The position numbers and the translations under genes were made by a program. The notes below the pieces were generated by a model. It saw only the letters and a program-made list of their open reading frames with translations, was not told the DNA's origin and ran no database searches. This document shows positions 45,413-55,890 of a DNA stretch of 64,000 bases, piece by piece; within the stretch, counting starts at the first letter, position 1; the number at the start of each line of letters is the position of its first letter. Origin of the DNA: Eurosta solidaginis (taxonomy: Eukaryota; Arthropoda; Insecta; Diptera; Tephritidae); NCBI RefSeq assembly GCF_040869045.1, contig NC_090321.1:141475689-141539688 (forward strand), in the 5' to 3' direction.

Positions 45413-45577
45413 ACAATCTATTGCTTTCTTGTTGTGTCAAAATGTTACTATATCCTACTTATTTTGCTATTGTTGTAAAATGGATTATGTAAATGAGCAC
45501 ATTATGTTTTGACCAAATAGAGTAAATTGTGGTTCTTTTTTGTCGATCATATAACAAAAACAGATACTTGAGTTTAA

Positions 45578-45941
45578 AAATAAAAAAAATAAATGTAAGG
45601 CGCGATAACCTCCGAAGAGATCTAAGGCCGAGCTTCTCTTCCAATTTGCGTCGTGCTCCTCTTGATTTTTCCCTACAAATTGGCCGGACGGGACCTACAT
45701 GTTTTATGCCGACTCCGAACGGCATCTGCAAGGCAGATGAGTTTTCACTGAGAGCTTTTCATGGCAGAAATACAATCGGAGCGCTTGCCAGACACTGCCG
45801 AGGGGCGACCCCGCTTAGAAAAATTTTCTTCTAATTGAAAAATCTTATTTCTAAAATTTTGATGTTGCTTTGCCCGGGAGTTGAACCCAGGGCATACGGT
45901 GTGGTAGGCGGAGCACGCTACCATCACACCACGGTGGCCGC
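45578..45941 (-). mobile_element. Complete tRNA-derived SINE
   Basis: Minus-strand unit flanked by a perfect 13-bp duplication TACTTGAGTTTAA (45565-45577 and 45942-45954). The head (45940-45873) is tRNA-like, with an A box TGATGGTAGCGTGC and a B box GGGTTCAACTCCC, the internal RNA polymerase III promoter. A ~270-bp body follows and ends in an A/T tail. Divergent fragments of the same family lie at 1925-2062 and 23611-23802. Confidence 0.85.
45873..45940 (-). promoter_or_regulatory. tRNA-like internal Pol III promoter of the SINE
   Basis: On the minus strand GGTGTGATGGTAGCGTGCTC (A box region) lies about 35 bp upstream of GGGTTCAACTCCC (B box). It is not a functional tRNA: the acceptor arms do not pair and no anticodon stem is convincing. 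Confidence 0.75.
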
Positions 45942-47205
45942 TACTTGAGTTTAAGTAATTTAAATTAATCAAACTACATAGGTTTACCGGCGATTTCGTT
46001 GGAGCTTCCTAATTACGTCTATTTCCATGGCATCGTCCTACAGCGATTCTGGCTTCTTCTATTCACCTCAGTCACCTTCCCTGTTTTCTTTCGTCTGTGC
46101 CACAAAAATTGGCAGAAGCTGTGCTTATTAATTTCCCTCCCCACAAAGATATTGGCTCCATCGGACTACAGTTTTTTTAAATCTGATGTTTTGACAGTGT
46201 TTGACGGGGTATAAATATAGGACCCGATTGATTGAGAAGTTAGTCTATATGCCTATTTCCATGGCATTGGTTAAAGATTGAAATTGCTTTGGATGGCTGA
46301 ATTCTATCTTACTTGAGCAGTTTTGTGTTCAAAGTCAATTTTCGTTGCTATCAAAAAAGCTACAACTAGGTTAGTTGATTTTAATTTGTAATGTAATTTG
46401 TAATGTACCACGTCGGTTCGCTAGATGTTACAGCGGCAGTGCAATGTTACTACAATTTGCAAACCCACAAAAGAGTCTAGATACAGAATTTGACCATATA
46501 CCGCTAAGAAGAATACATGAAGGAGAACGTTTTTTTATTGAATTGCTTTTCTTCAATTGTTTAAGCACCAACTGGGGACGTTCAAATGTAGGTTAGTACT
46601 TTTTCATGCAAGTATTTTTTATGTTGCACATTGGCAACACTTATTTGAAAAGATGACAATTTTCGGAACAGGGATGTTGAAATATTTGTCATTTGTTTTT
46701 TTTTTTATTAAATTTTTAGAAGTAAAAAATAAAAATACTTTTCCAGTTAACTTCTTTGTGCTTTATTATCATTTAAATAACGAATAAACTGGTCATCACG
46801 GACAATAATTAAGTTGTTGTGTTGATATTTTGAAGTGGGTTTAATTAAATGCAACCATGTGATATTTGATAGGGTTTTGTGCATGTACGACATTTTTCAT
46901 AATTGATTGGTACTAGAAAAGTGTGTGCACACGCAGCAAAGGCTGCATTCATTTGAATGCTTATTCTGTGTTGAAAAATGTTTGTGTTTCATTCAATTAC
47001 TTCATTCTTTCTTCGAATGAGTTCAGGAATGCATTCTTTTCTTCCACTACTGAATGAAGAATGGGTTGACTTTTAAGCCACATTCCTTAACAAGGAATGA
47101 ATGAATGAAGATCTAGCATTCTTAAATCAATGATTTAAAATTTCAAGTGATTGCACATTTTTACAGCTCTGGATTGTAGAAATGTGCAGCGAGAATATGT
47201 ATACT

Positions 47206-47367
47206 TTTAGAATACGTATCCAATATTAATTATTGTAAATATTCTGAAATCTTAAATCCAACTAACTTTATTTTTTCAATTTGAAATTACAACCAAAAAG
47301 TTATTTGATCAAATTATAAAATTATTAAAAGAGAATAATAAGTTAAAAACCAACAGGTATCGCTACA
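47206..47367 (-). repeat. 3' LTR of the CsRn1-like element
   Basis: TGTAGCGATACCTGTTGG at its minus-strand start, about 95% identical to the 51475-51636 copy. A purine-rich tract (GGCGGTGGAA on the minus strand, 47372-47381) precedes it. Confidence 0.9.
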
Positions 47368-47422
47368 GTATTCCACCGCCAGACTTTCAATAAATAAAAT
47401 GTTTGAAAGTCGAAATGTTTGA

Positions 47423-50400
47423 TTAACTTTCTTGCAGACTTCCAGATTTTTCTATTGTAATGAAAGCAGGCTTCAATCTGTCAATAGAGATATTCAAACT
47501 TCGACCTCCAACCAAAATATTATAGAACTTGGGAAAACGTTTTTTAATTTCAAATGGTCCGTCGTATGGTGGTGTGATTGATGAACGTATTTTATCCACA
47601 CGAATAAACACATGCGTCACATCATTTAATTTTCCATTAACAAACGGTTTTGTAGTCGAATGATGAGCTGCGTCTGCAGGTCGGATGGTTTTGATTAGCT
47701 GAGTAAATTCCTTAACAAACTCTTCCTGTGGTTTGAAATGACTATCGATAAACATTTCGCCAGGTAATTTAAGTACAGTCCCGTAAACCATTTGAGATGG
47801 ACTTGATCCGATGTCTGGCTTGAATGTTGGCCTTAATTCCAACAAGACAATCTGTAAATGCTCAGTCCATTTTAACCTATTAAAACACATTAACGACGCT
47901 TTCAAAGTTCTATGCCATCGTTCAATAATTCCGTTAGACTGAGGATGGTAAGCGGTGGTACGAAGATGATCAATGCCGAGAATCCGAGAAAGTTCACTAA
48001 AAAGATTTGAACTGAACTGTCTTCCTTGATCGGTAGTTAAACCAACCGGTACTCCAAAACGTGAGATCCAACCATCAATTTATGCTTTTGCAACAGTTCT
48101 TGCGCTAATATCTGTGATAGGAATTGCTTCAGGCTACCTGGTATAGCGATCAATGATTGTAAGGCAATATTGAAAATCATTTGATGGTGGCAGTGGACCA
48201 ATAAGATCTATATTAATATGGTCAAATCTTTGTGATGGCAGACAATATTTTCCAAACGGTGATGCAGAATGCCTACTAACCTTAGACCGTTGACATTGAA
48301 TGCAGCCTTCTACAAACCTTGTTATTTCTGATTGCATATGTGGCCATACAAAACGTTGTCGAATAGTGTTGAAAGTGGATCTGGCGCTGGTATGTGCAAT
48401 ATTGTGAAATTTCAATATAATCTTCTCCCTGAACGACTTCGGAACAAAAGGCAGCGCGGACTGTGTAGAAAAATCGCATACAATTGGTTTTGAACAATTT
48501 GGAGGCTGAATAGATTTAAGTTTTAGAGAAGTGGTAGAGGAGTTAAGAAAATTCTGTAATTCTGGACAATTTCGCTGAGCATTTGCCATATGTTCCAAAT
48601 TAATAACGTCACGACATGATTTTAAAGACTGGATGCGAGATAACGTATCCGCAGTTATATTTTTTTCGCCTGGTACATATACGATACGAGTAGAAAACTG
48701 TCCAATGAAATCGAGATGCCTAATTTGACGTGGAGATTAAGAGACATGTTTTTTAGTGAAAGCAAATGAAAGGGGCTTATGATCAGTCCATATTTCAACA
48801 TCTCTGCCTTCCAATACAAACCGAAAGTACTTAATACCAAGATAAATGGCAAGCAGTTCGTGGTCATAAGTGCTATACTTTTTTTGGGCATTCGAAAGTT
48901 TCTTGGAGAAAAAACCAAGAGGCTGAGTTAGCCCAGCATTAATCTGATGTAGAACAGCCCCGACAGCTGTTTCACTTGCATCTGTGCATAAAACGATCTC
49001 CGCATTCAACTTGGGATGTGCTAAAAGCGTTGCATTAATTAGTGCCTGTTTGCACGCATCAAAGTTTTGAAGAGTTTTCGAGTCCCATTTAATTGGAGTC
49101 TTGTCCTTCTTTTTGTTACCCTTTATTAAATCAATGAGAGGTTGTTGATGTTCAATAGCGCGAGGAATAAATCTTCTATAAAAGTTTATCATATTTAAAA
49201 ATCTTTTTAGCTCCATAGCAACTGTAGGAAGTGGATACTTTTTGATTACATCAATTTTGTTTGGACAGGGACGAATCCCTTCCGATGAGATGAGATGCCC
49301 TAAAAAAATTAGTTCACTTTTTCCAAACTCACACTTGGATGAATTAAGTGTTAACTGAAATTTTTGAAGTCGTTCAAAAACTTGTTGAAGATGGTTGATA
49401 TGTTCAGAAGGTGGTTCATGCAGATATCATCAAGATATGAAAATGTGAAGTCTAAATCTCTCAAGACTTCGTTCATAAATCGCTGGAAAATTTGAGCAGC
49501 ATTACAGAGACCGAATGTCATATGCGTAAACTCAAAAAGACCAAACGGAGTAATTATCGCTGTCTTCGGAATATCTTGCTCACGGGTGGGTATTTGATTA
49601 TATGCTCTATTCAAATCTATTTTGATAAAAATAGACTTACCACACGTTATGTTGCTGAAATCCTGGATATGGGGAAGTGGATACTTATCTGGAACAGTTT
49701 GTGCATTAAGTGCACGGTAGTGTCCGCAAGGACGACATGTACCATTAGATTTAAGAACCATATGTAAGGGTGATGCATAAGGACTTTATGATGGTCTGTA
49801 AATGCCAACTTTCATGAGAAAGGCAAATTTTTCCTTTGCCGCTTTGAGCTTTTTATCCGTGAGTCTTCGAGGGTTGGCAGTTACAGGTGCTCCGCGAGTT
49901 TCAATCACATGCGTTGTTGAAAACTCAATTGGTAGCGCAGCAATCTTATTGAGTTGAGTAATATCAGGAAATTTCGATAAAAGAACGGAATACCTGCACG
50001 ATGAATCAAATGATTTTATTGATATTGTTCCAATGCCACAAGCATGAAGACATCTGGTTTTTAATTTGGTGAGATTGTCAATCAAAAGAGAATTTCTGAC
50101 ATCAATTAGTAAACCAAAATAATTGAGAAAGTCTGCACCAATGATGTTGTGATTGGTTTGTGCGATGACAAATTTCCACTGGAAAGACCGTCCCAAACCC
50201 AAAGTAGAAATAGCTGGGTTATTCGCTGCGTAAAGTTGAGATGAGGATGTTTTTGAATGTGAGATCTGAAACGAAGATGCACTGACTACGGAAACGTCTG
50301 CTCCAGTATCAATTAAAAACTTTCGTTCCGAGGATCGATCTTTAACGAAGAGGCGAATAGATGAAGTGAGATGATTATTGTTGTTGACTAAATGTTGTGT

Positions 50401-50520
50401 TTTTTCATCTTTGGCGATGTTTGAAGCATACATCGCCAACCTATTCAGTTTTTTGAGCTGAAAGAGCACGGTGCTTTGCATTGTGTTGCACTTTTCCCGA
50501 ATTTGTTGTGAAACCAGCAA
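47423..50520 (-). pseudogene. pol of the CsRn1-like element (PR, RT, RNase H, IN)
   Basis: Protease: FLIDTGADVSVVSA (about 50325). RT: 'PLHMVLKSNGTCRPCGHYRA' (usual GDYRA is GHYRA) and FSYLDDI (49430), after which a small deletion shifts the frame. RNase H: 'LCTDASETAVGAVL' (about 48985) and 'VEIWTDHKPLSFAF'. Integrase: HHCC finger ('HNIAHTSAR...CIQCQRSK', about 48410-48290), 'INIDLIGPLPPS' (first Asp), 'TTDQGRQF' (second Asp) and '[13 protein letters not shown]' (Glu, about 47935). In-frame stops at 49786, 48737, 48134 and about 48080 disable it. Confidence 0.9.
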
Positions 50521-51338
50521 ACTTTAGGTTCAGCTTCCTGGGAAAATGATTTTGATTGTCTTCGAGAGTTAGGCTGAGTTTGATTGCGGTTTAACATCTT
50601 TTCCAAACGAGTTAACGAATTTTCAATTTTTGGTATGCGTTCGGATAAGGATCTGCTGTTGTCTCGAATGGCACTAATGTTCGAAGAGGAAGATTGAAAA
50701 TCGATTTCAGCTATTTCATTCTTCTTAATGTTGTCATTAATTTCATCGGCTACAAGAGCAAGATCTTCAATGGACATCATTGGACTGCTCTTAGCAACGC
50801 CAGCGATGACCGCACGCGCAGCAGTTGGCAGACGCTGCAACCAAAAATCCTCGATTAATTGTTGGTCTCTTGTTACGTTTGTAAGTTGCAGCTGGGTTAG
50901 CATGTGGCTGGATTTGTTATCTCCGAGCTGAATACCTGATACCAATTGCTCCAAACGTGCGACGGACGATGAAGAAAACTTGGCTAAAATTGTATAAGCG
51001 TCCTAAATTGTAGGAGGATTTGTAATCACATCATATGCTTGATCATATAACCTCTCATCCAAATTTATGATTGTCACGTGAAACTTTTCATCATCTTGTT
51101 GTGATGATGGCAAAGAATTGATTACTTGAAGCATAAAAAATGATTCTAAGGGACGAAACCATAATTCCACGTTATTGAGTTCATAGCCTTGTAATTTTGG
51201 AAGGAGAGCGCGAGTTGCAAATCCGCTTGCTTGATGTGAATCTGCATTCACAACGTTGCTTGCATCAGAAAATTCCTCTTCTGGATCTGCATTCTGATCT
51301 CTGGGAGCATTCAGTGCTCGTGCAACGCTGCGGGTCAT
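50445..51338 (-). pseudogene. gag of the CsRn1-like element
   Basis: ATG at 51338 starts MTRSVARALNAPRDQ. The frame is interrupted by one in-frame TAG at 51003 and continues to 50445. Mid-part 'FWLQRLPTAARAVIAGVA' is capsid-like. The end carries 'CWFHNKFGKSATQCKAPC', the CHCC zinc motif typical of the CsRn1 branch instead of CCHC. Gag would package the RNA into particles. Confidence 0.85.
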
Positions 51339-51459
51339 TGGAAGAGATGTGAACATCACGTTGAACAAAGGAAAACGGAGATTAAATAATAAAAAGTTGA
51401 TGACAATTCTCTTAAGGATCTTTGAATTGCCGAAGAAAGTTGTGTAGCTGGATAAAGCG

Positions 51460-51472
51460 TTCGGGGTCACCA
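51460..51472 (-). promoter_or_regulatory. Primer-binding site (tRNA-Trp type)
   Basis: TGGTGACCCCGAA on the minus strand begins 2 bases after the end of the 5' LTR. Its complement TTCGGGGTCACCA corresponds closely to a tRNA-Trp 3' end as I remember it. Confidence 0.7.
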
Positions 51473-51474
51473 AT

Positions 51475-51636
51475 TGTAGAATACGTATCCAATATTAATT
51501 ATTGTAAATATTCTGAAATCTTAAATCCAACTAACTTTATTTTTTCAATTTGAAATTACAAGCAAAAAGGGATTTGATCAAATTATAAAGTTATTAAAAG
51601 AGAATAACAAATTATAAACCAACAGGTATCGCTACA
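51475..51636 (-). repeat. 5' LTR of the CsRn1-like element
   Basis: Minus-strand TGTAGCG...TCTACA unit of 162 bp, with an AATAAA signal inside (minus strand, about 51543). The inverted TGTAG/CTACA ends are intact here; the 3' LTR has one change. Confidence 0.9.
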
Positions 51637-51833
51637 TACTATAAAAAGAAGGTTATGCAAAAACTATTAAAAGCATTTACATAATTTTGGTCTCGATCGA
51701 TGACGTCAGGCGCCTGGTGACATGGTCGTGGACGAAGAGATTGTTTATCTCTCTTAAGCTGTTGAAATTAAATATCAGATACTTTTGTTGTTTTGTTTTT
51801 CTCACTAAAACAAATACTCTAACCCACTCTTAA

Positions 51834-54116
51834 GGTGCGTCCACAATAGAGATATACGCCGCCGATAAACGCCGCCGCCGCCGCCAATTTTGGTCGTTTT
51901 TCGCACGCCGCCGCCGAATGTCAAAAATATCGGCGCGGCGGCGCGGCGTCGGCGCGTTACTATATTTTTTACTCGTTTAAGACTGTTTAAGCCATTTATT
52001 GTTCATGTCGAAAATTGGTCGGATATGGTCTAAAGTGGTATCAACGGATGCGTATCACTGCCAGTTATAAGAAACTATTTGCCAAATTTAACCCGTTATA
52101 ACTATTCAAAAGTTATTTAAAATAACAGGCGCTTTCGGTATCAGATTAACACGGAGTTTGCATCACCCAATTCAGCAAGTTATTAAAACAGAACACTAAA
52201 AGATAAGTTATATAATAATGAACAATTAATTCAAATAAAATGACCCAAGGCGAACATGTTTTTAAATTGTCCTCAAGAATAAGCGAAATCAGTGATGCAA
52301 AATCTTTTGGTAGGTTCTAGGGGCATAAACACTCCTTTGAAATTATTCTTACCTCATACTTAAGTTGAGGATATATGTACTTATGAGAAGGGTTTAAAAA
52401 ATCACTAAGTCTTGCATTCAAACATCTGTTGTATATTTGCGAAACTATACAATAGCGTCTGAAATGTTAATTTTGATTTTCACACTTCATCCTTCAACAC
52501 CCAAGTCTCCCGGTTTGACATTTCCTAAAGTTGGCGGCCCTATCCAAAACTAGTCCCTTGGAGTGAATCACATTGATTATAGCCTATCAACCAAGTTTAA
52601 ATATCACCTACACGTTACGGCTCCTTTTACAAATGTGAATACGTAAGCACATATATCTACCAGGTGAGGCTTTGTCCTTCGCAAGAACACTCAAAGTGGT
52701 GAAGCAAAAGCTTTCCCAAGACAGTGGAACTAATGACCGTGAGTGATACTACCCTAACGTAGTGGACAGTCGAACTTGTCTGAAAACTGAAGCTACGCGG
52801 TCATCCGTAATGAGCTCATATATCGTAAGGCCGGAAAACAGTAGTTAACAACTTTCAACTTAAAATCCGTCGACTTTCATTCTAAATTTAATTTAACGAA
52901 GACTATTGAAATCAATGTTGTGAACACAAACGTCTGCAATCTTTGGTCTACATTTTACAAATTTTATCCAGGGTCCTTGTAAAATTTTAATTATGTAGAT
53001 GCGCCGAGGATTATACGATTTTCACCCATGTCGCAATGACATTCACTTAGACTGCTTATGATTTCGAGGGCGGTATCCTTGGCCGAAAAGTCACTCCCTA
53101 ACGTTTGAAGGTGTTTCTCTGGTGTAGCTCGGCAGCATAGCGTGACAAAAGCATCCGTTGGAAAGTCTTCGGAGCTACATCTAGAGCTTCTAGGAAAGTG
53201 ACGTCGACGAAGGTATGAGTTCGAAGTCGCAGTCCTATAGCTTCTGTACTGGCATATGGTGTGAGGCTCAGGAGGCGTGGTAGCGACTGGAGGTAGGGAT
53301 TCCTACTGTTCGCACATCGGGAATTGTAGCTCTAAAAAACAGCCGAAAAAACTGGAGGCGCCCTGTGCCACGAGAGTCATGAGTATTAATAGACCATTAA
53401 TAGCAACCCTAAGTCGCCTTTATGCGTGACCGCCAAGGAGCGACAAATGATTTAAAGATGTTGTGTTCGCGACGATTATTAGGAGTTAACCCTAGGTGAA
53501 ACTACGCTTTGCACGAGATATACAGGCAAAAGTGTGACTATTTTATGTATCCCTATTTCTTTTCAGCAGACGCAGGAGTACCAATTCCAAAGACCGGGGT
53601 TAGGTTCGAAGCCTCTCTGGAGCAAGCGAACGAGGGACAATCCCTTCGCAAGGAGCTACTCCTGAAAATGTTTGAATGGTCTGCGAGATTTTGATTCAAA
53701 CCCCCCCAATATTTCCGAAATGGCCAACACGTTGATTTCCTTAAATACATATAAACAAAACCTTTCCTAAATATTATGTTTTTAAATAGAAAAATCAAGC
53801 TTTTAAAGTAAGAACACCGGCACGCCGGCGCGCCGCCTACGCCGCCGCCGCCGATAAAGTGATCGGCGTAAACCTCTAGTCCACACCAGTAACAAAACGT
53901 GTTACAGTAATATAACCAATGTTATGTAACTTGTTAGAAATTCAACTGAAAAATATTGTATAACACGATGTAGTGTAACTTTTTTTCTGTTTCTATAGCA
54001 AGTTACATGTTACCCAGAGGTTGTCGGTAAAGATCAAAGGAATTAGATAAATTGGTTGTATAACAAGTTGCAATTGTTATATAATTTTGCTATTTCGTTA
54101 CCAGTGTGGACGTACC
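51834..54116. mobile_element. Small MITE split by a nested hAT-like element
   Basis: GGTGCGTCCACA (51834-51845) and the right part 53879-54116 form one ~245-bp unit whose right end is the complement of GGTACGTCCACACTGGTAAC. Flanks are TTAA (51830-51833) and TTTA (54117-54120), so a TTAA or TWA duplication is possible. The body is rich in GTTAC/GTAAC motifs ('gtgttacagtaatataac'). The inner element sits inside the left TIR. Confidence 0.7.
51847..53878. mobile_element. 2.0-kb hAT-like element with (GCC)-rich ends
   Basis: TIRs TAGAGATATACGCCG and (complement) TAGAGGTTTACGCCG agree at 13 of 15 bases and have A2/G5. The 8-bp duplication is GTCCACAA (51839-51846) and GTCCACAC (53879-53886). Both ends continue into CGCC/GCGG-rich DNA ('gccgccgccgcc' at 51871, 'cgccgcctacgccgccgccg' at 53831). 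The interior (52000-53800) has no long frame; 52950-53700 is GC-richer than its surroundings and unrecognised. Confidence 0.75.
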
Positions 54117-54242
54117 TTTACGACGTACATTTGTATATACTATTTTACGTTATTCCAATTAGATTTTACTCTGAATACCGGTTTGATTTTACACCGCCAG
54201 TAGCGTAGTGAAATTTATATATAAGGGGGACGCTTGTTCCGC

Positions 54243-55890
54243 TTAATCTTAATTTTTAATTTAATTTTATTTATTTATTTATTGCGGCTTTCCTAATCCT
54301 AACTTAAATCTATTTTACATGTTTATAATTGTCTTCTGGACTATGCAATCTAGAATAGTTACATCTATGTCCTACCTTGGAGTACTATGGATGGGAGACT
54401 TCCAGATTATGCGAACAAAGTGTTCTGCTAGTGTAGTATATAGGCATTTTACGCATGTTAGTAAAGCGCGAAGGCAACATCTACACGGCGATGCACTGAG
54501 TTAATCGAGTTATGCGTTTCAGTATGTGCTTCGGCAACCTTTTTTGTATGCGTAAAAGAGCTTGGAAGTCTTGGCGCTACATAGCAGAATAGTTTCGCTG
54601 CACTTCTATCGATGCTATGGAGGCCCGCCTGTCCAGCACTAAATTGGTAGTGTTCTGCAATAATTGTACAATTTTTGTTTAAATTTATTGGAATGACATG
54701 ATTTAATATCATTCGGTAGTTCATTATAGGATTTAAGACCTTTATAATACAGATTACATTTGTCTGCTCCAGTTTTATAAGCCGGCAGATTAAAATCATT
54801 TTTATTACGAGTATTTACAGAGTGCGTATCTTTTACATATTTTATATTAGTCGTCAAATACCCAGGCAAAGTTCCTTCTATTATCTTTTTAATAAATTTC
54901 ATGGTATTATAAAAAAGTTGCTGTCTAATGCTAAGCCGATTAAGAGAGCATAGCATGTCTCTGATAAGTGTGTCATACCGTTTTTTGAGAATGAATCTCA
55001 TAGCTCGGTCCTGTTGCTTTTGTAGCCTGTATGTCTGACTATCTCGCAAGATGAAAAATATAGTTGTGCAATAAATAAAATGAGGTTCGATTATAGATCT
55101 TTAGACGATGATTTTATACCTTCTATTTAAATATTTGCAGTTTCGTTGTGTAAAATATAACTTTTTCGCTATTTTTCCTACCGTAGAATCCACGTGCCCG
55201 TTGAAATTCAGCTTATCATCTATTTTTATTCCCAAGTATTTTATGGTGGTGACTTTTTCAATTAGTTCGTTATTTATATTTAAGTTTTGTAGCTCACTGT
55301 TTTGAAAATTGCGTCTAGATATAACCATAAATTTCGTTTTATTGACATTCACTTTCAGTCTGTTTACGCATAACCAACCATATATATATTGAACAGTATG
55401 GGTGCCGGCACAGACCCTTGAGGTAGACCAACAGGTACCTCCCTTGTATCCGATACCGACGTTCCAATCACTGTTCTTTGGTATCTGTTAATTAGGAAGT
55501 CTTGAAACCATTTTAGTTCTATACCAGAAACGCCAATATAAGAAAGCTTTTTCAGCATTAAGTTTTGGTCGATTGTCTCGAATGCACGTTTTAAATCCAA
55601 AAACACAGCTAATATGTGTTTTTTCCTGCTTAAGTCTTCTTTCCAGTTAGCTACAACCAAATTCAAGCACTTTCACAGGAATGTTTCTTTCGAAAACCAG
55701 ATTGTTGAGGTATAATAATTACATTATCTTCTAAATATTTTACCAGCTGATTTTTTACCACTGTTTCCAAAATTTTTTCATCACATTGTAACGTGTTAAA
55801 GTTTTTCCACATGACCTTACTATCTATCACCTTACTATCATTCTGATGTTTAGCAAAAAATACACATTTGGAATTTGAAGACATGCAAGC
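54243..55890 (-). pseudogene. LINE E: CR1-like non-LTR retrotransposon, 5'-truncated
   Basis: Minus-strand frames in order: 'LVKYLEDNVIIIPQQSGFRK' (about 55740), 'LAVFLDLKRAFETIDQNLML' and 'GLPQGSVPAPILFNIYM' (55600-55380; RT core, with the YADD region deleted directly after), 'KTKFMVISRR' and 'TTIKYLGIKIDDKLNFNGHV' (thumb, 55340-55160), and a C-terminal 'LQKQQDRAMRFILKKRYDTL' to LPNDIKS block (55020-54690). The 3' end is an (AAAT)n-like tail at 54243-54290. Pattern fits the CR1 group. Inactive. Confidence 0.8.

Larger units (their letters stand above)
44308..47171. mobile_element. 2.9-kb hAT-like non-autonomous element with two nested SINEs
   Basis: TIRs CAGAGATGTAAAAA and (complement) CAGAGCTGTAAAAA differ at one base and have the A2/G5 pattern of hAT ends. 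The flanks GATTGTAC (44300-44307) and GATTGTAG (47172-47179) form an 8-bp duplication with one mismatch. Many copies of GAATG/CATTC occur near both ends (44340-44560 and 46950-47130), as expected for subterminal transposase sites. Frames at 45999-46214, 46375-46596 and 46557-46787 show no hAT transposase domain. SINEs at 44992-45412 and 45578-45941 are later insertions. Confidence 0.7.
47206..51636 (-). mobile_element. Gypsy-type LTR retrotransposon, CsRn1/Kabuki-like
   Basis: Complete 4431-bp unit on the minus strand with 162-bp LTRs and a 4-bp duplication TACT (47202-47205, 51637-51640). The primer site next to the 5' LTR, TGGTGACCCCGAA, matches the 3' end of tRNA-Trp, as used by CsRn1/Kabuki elements. 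The gag zinc motif is of the unusual CHCC type. The LTRs differ at about 8 of 162 positions by eye, and the coding part has several stops, so it is an old, inactive copy. Confidence 0.9.

Noticed and set aside
45873..45940. A tRNA gene
   Set aside because: A and B boxes are present, but the cloverleaf does not fold and the region is the head of a SINE with target duplications.
48655..48918. 87-codon minus-strand frame
   Set aside because: It overlaps the RNase H part of the CsRn1-like pol in another frame; a shadow.
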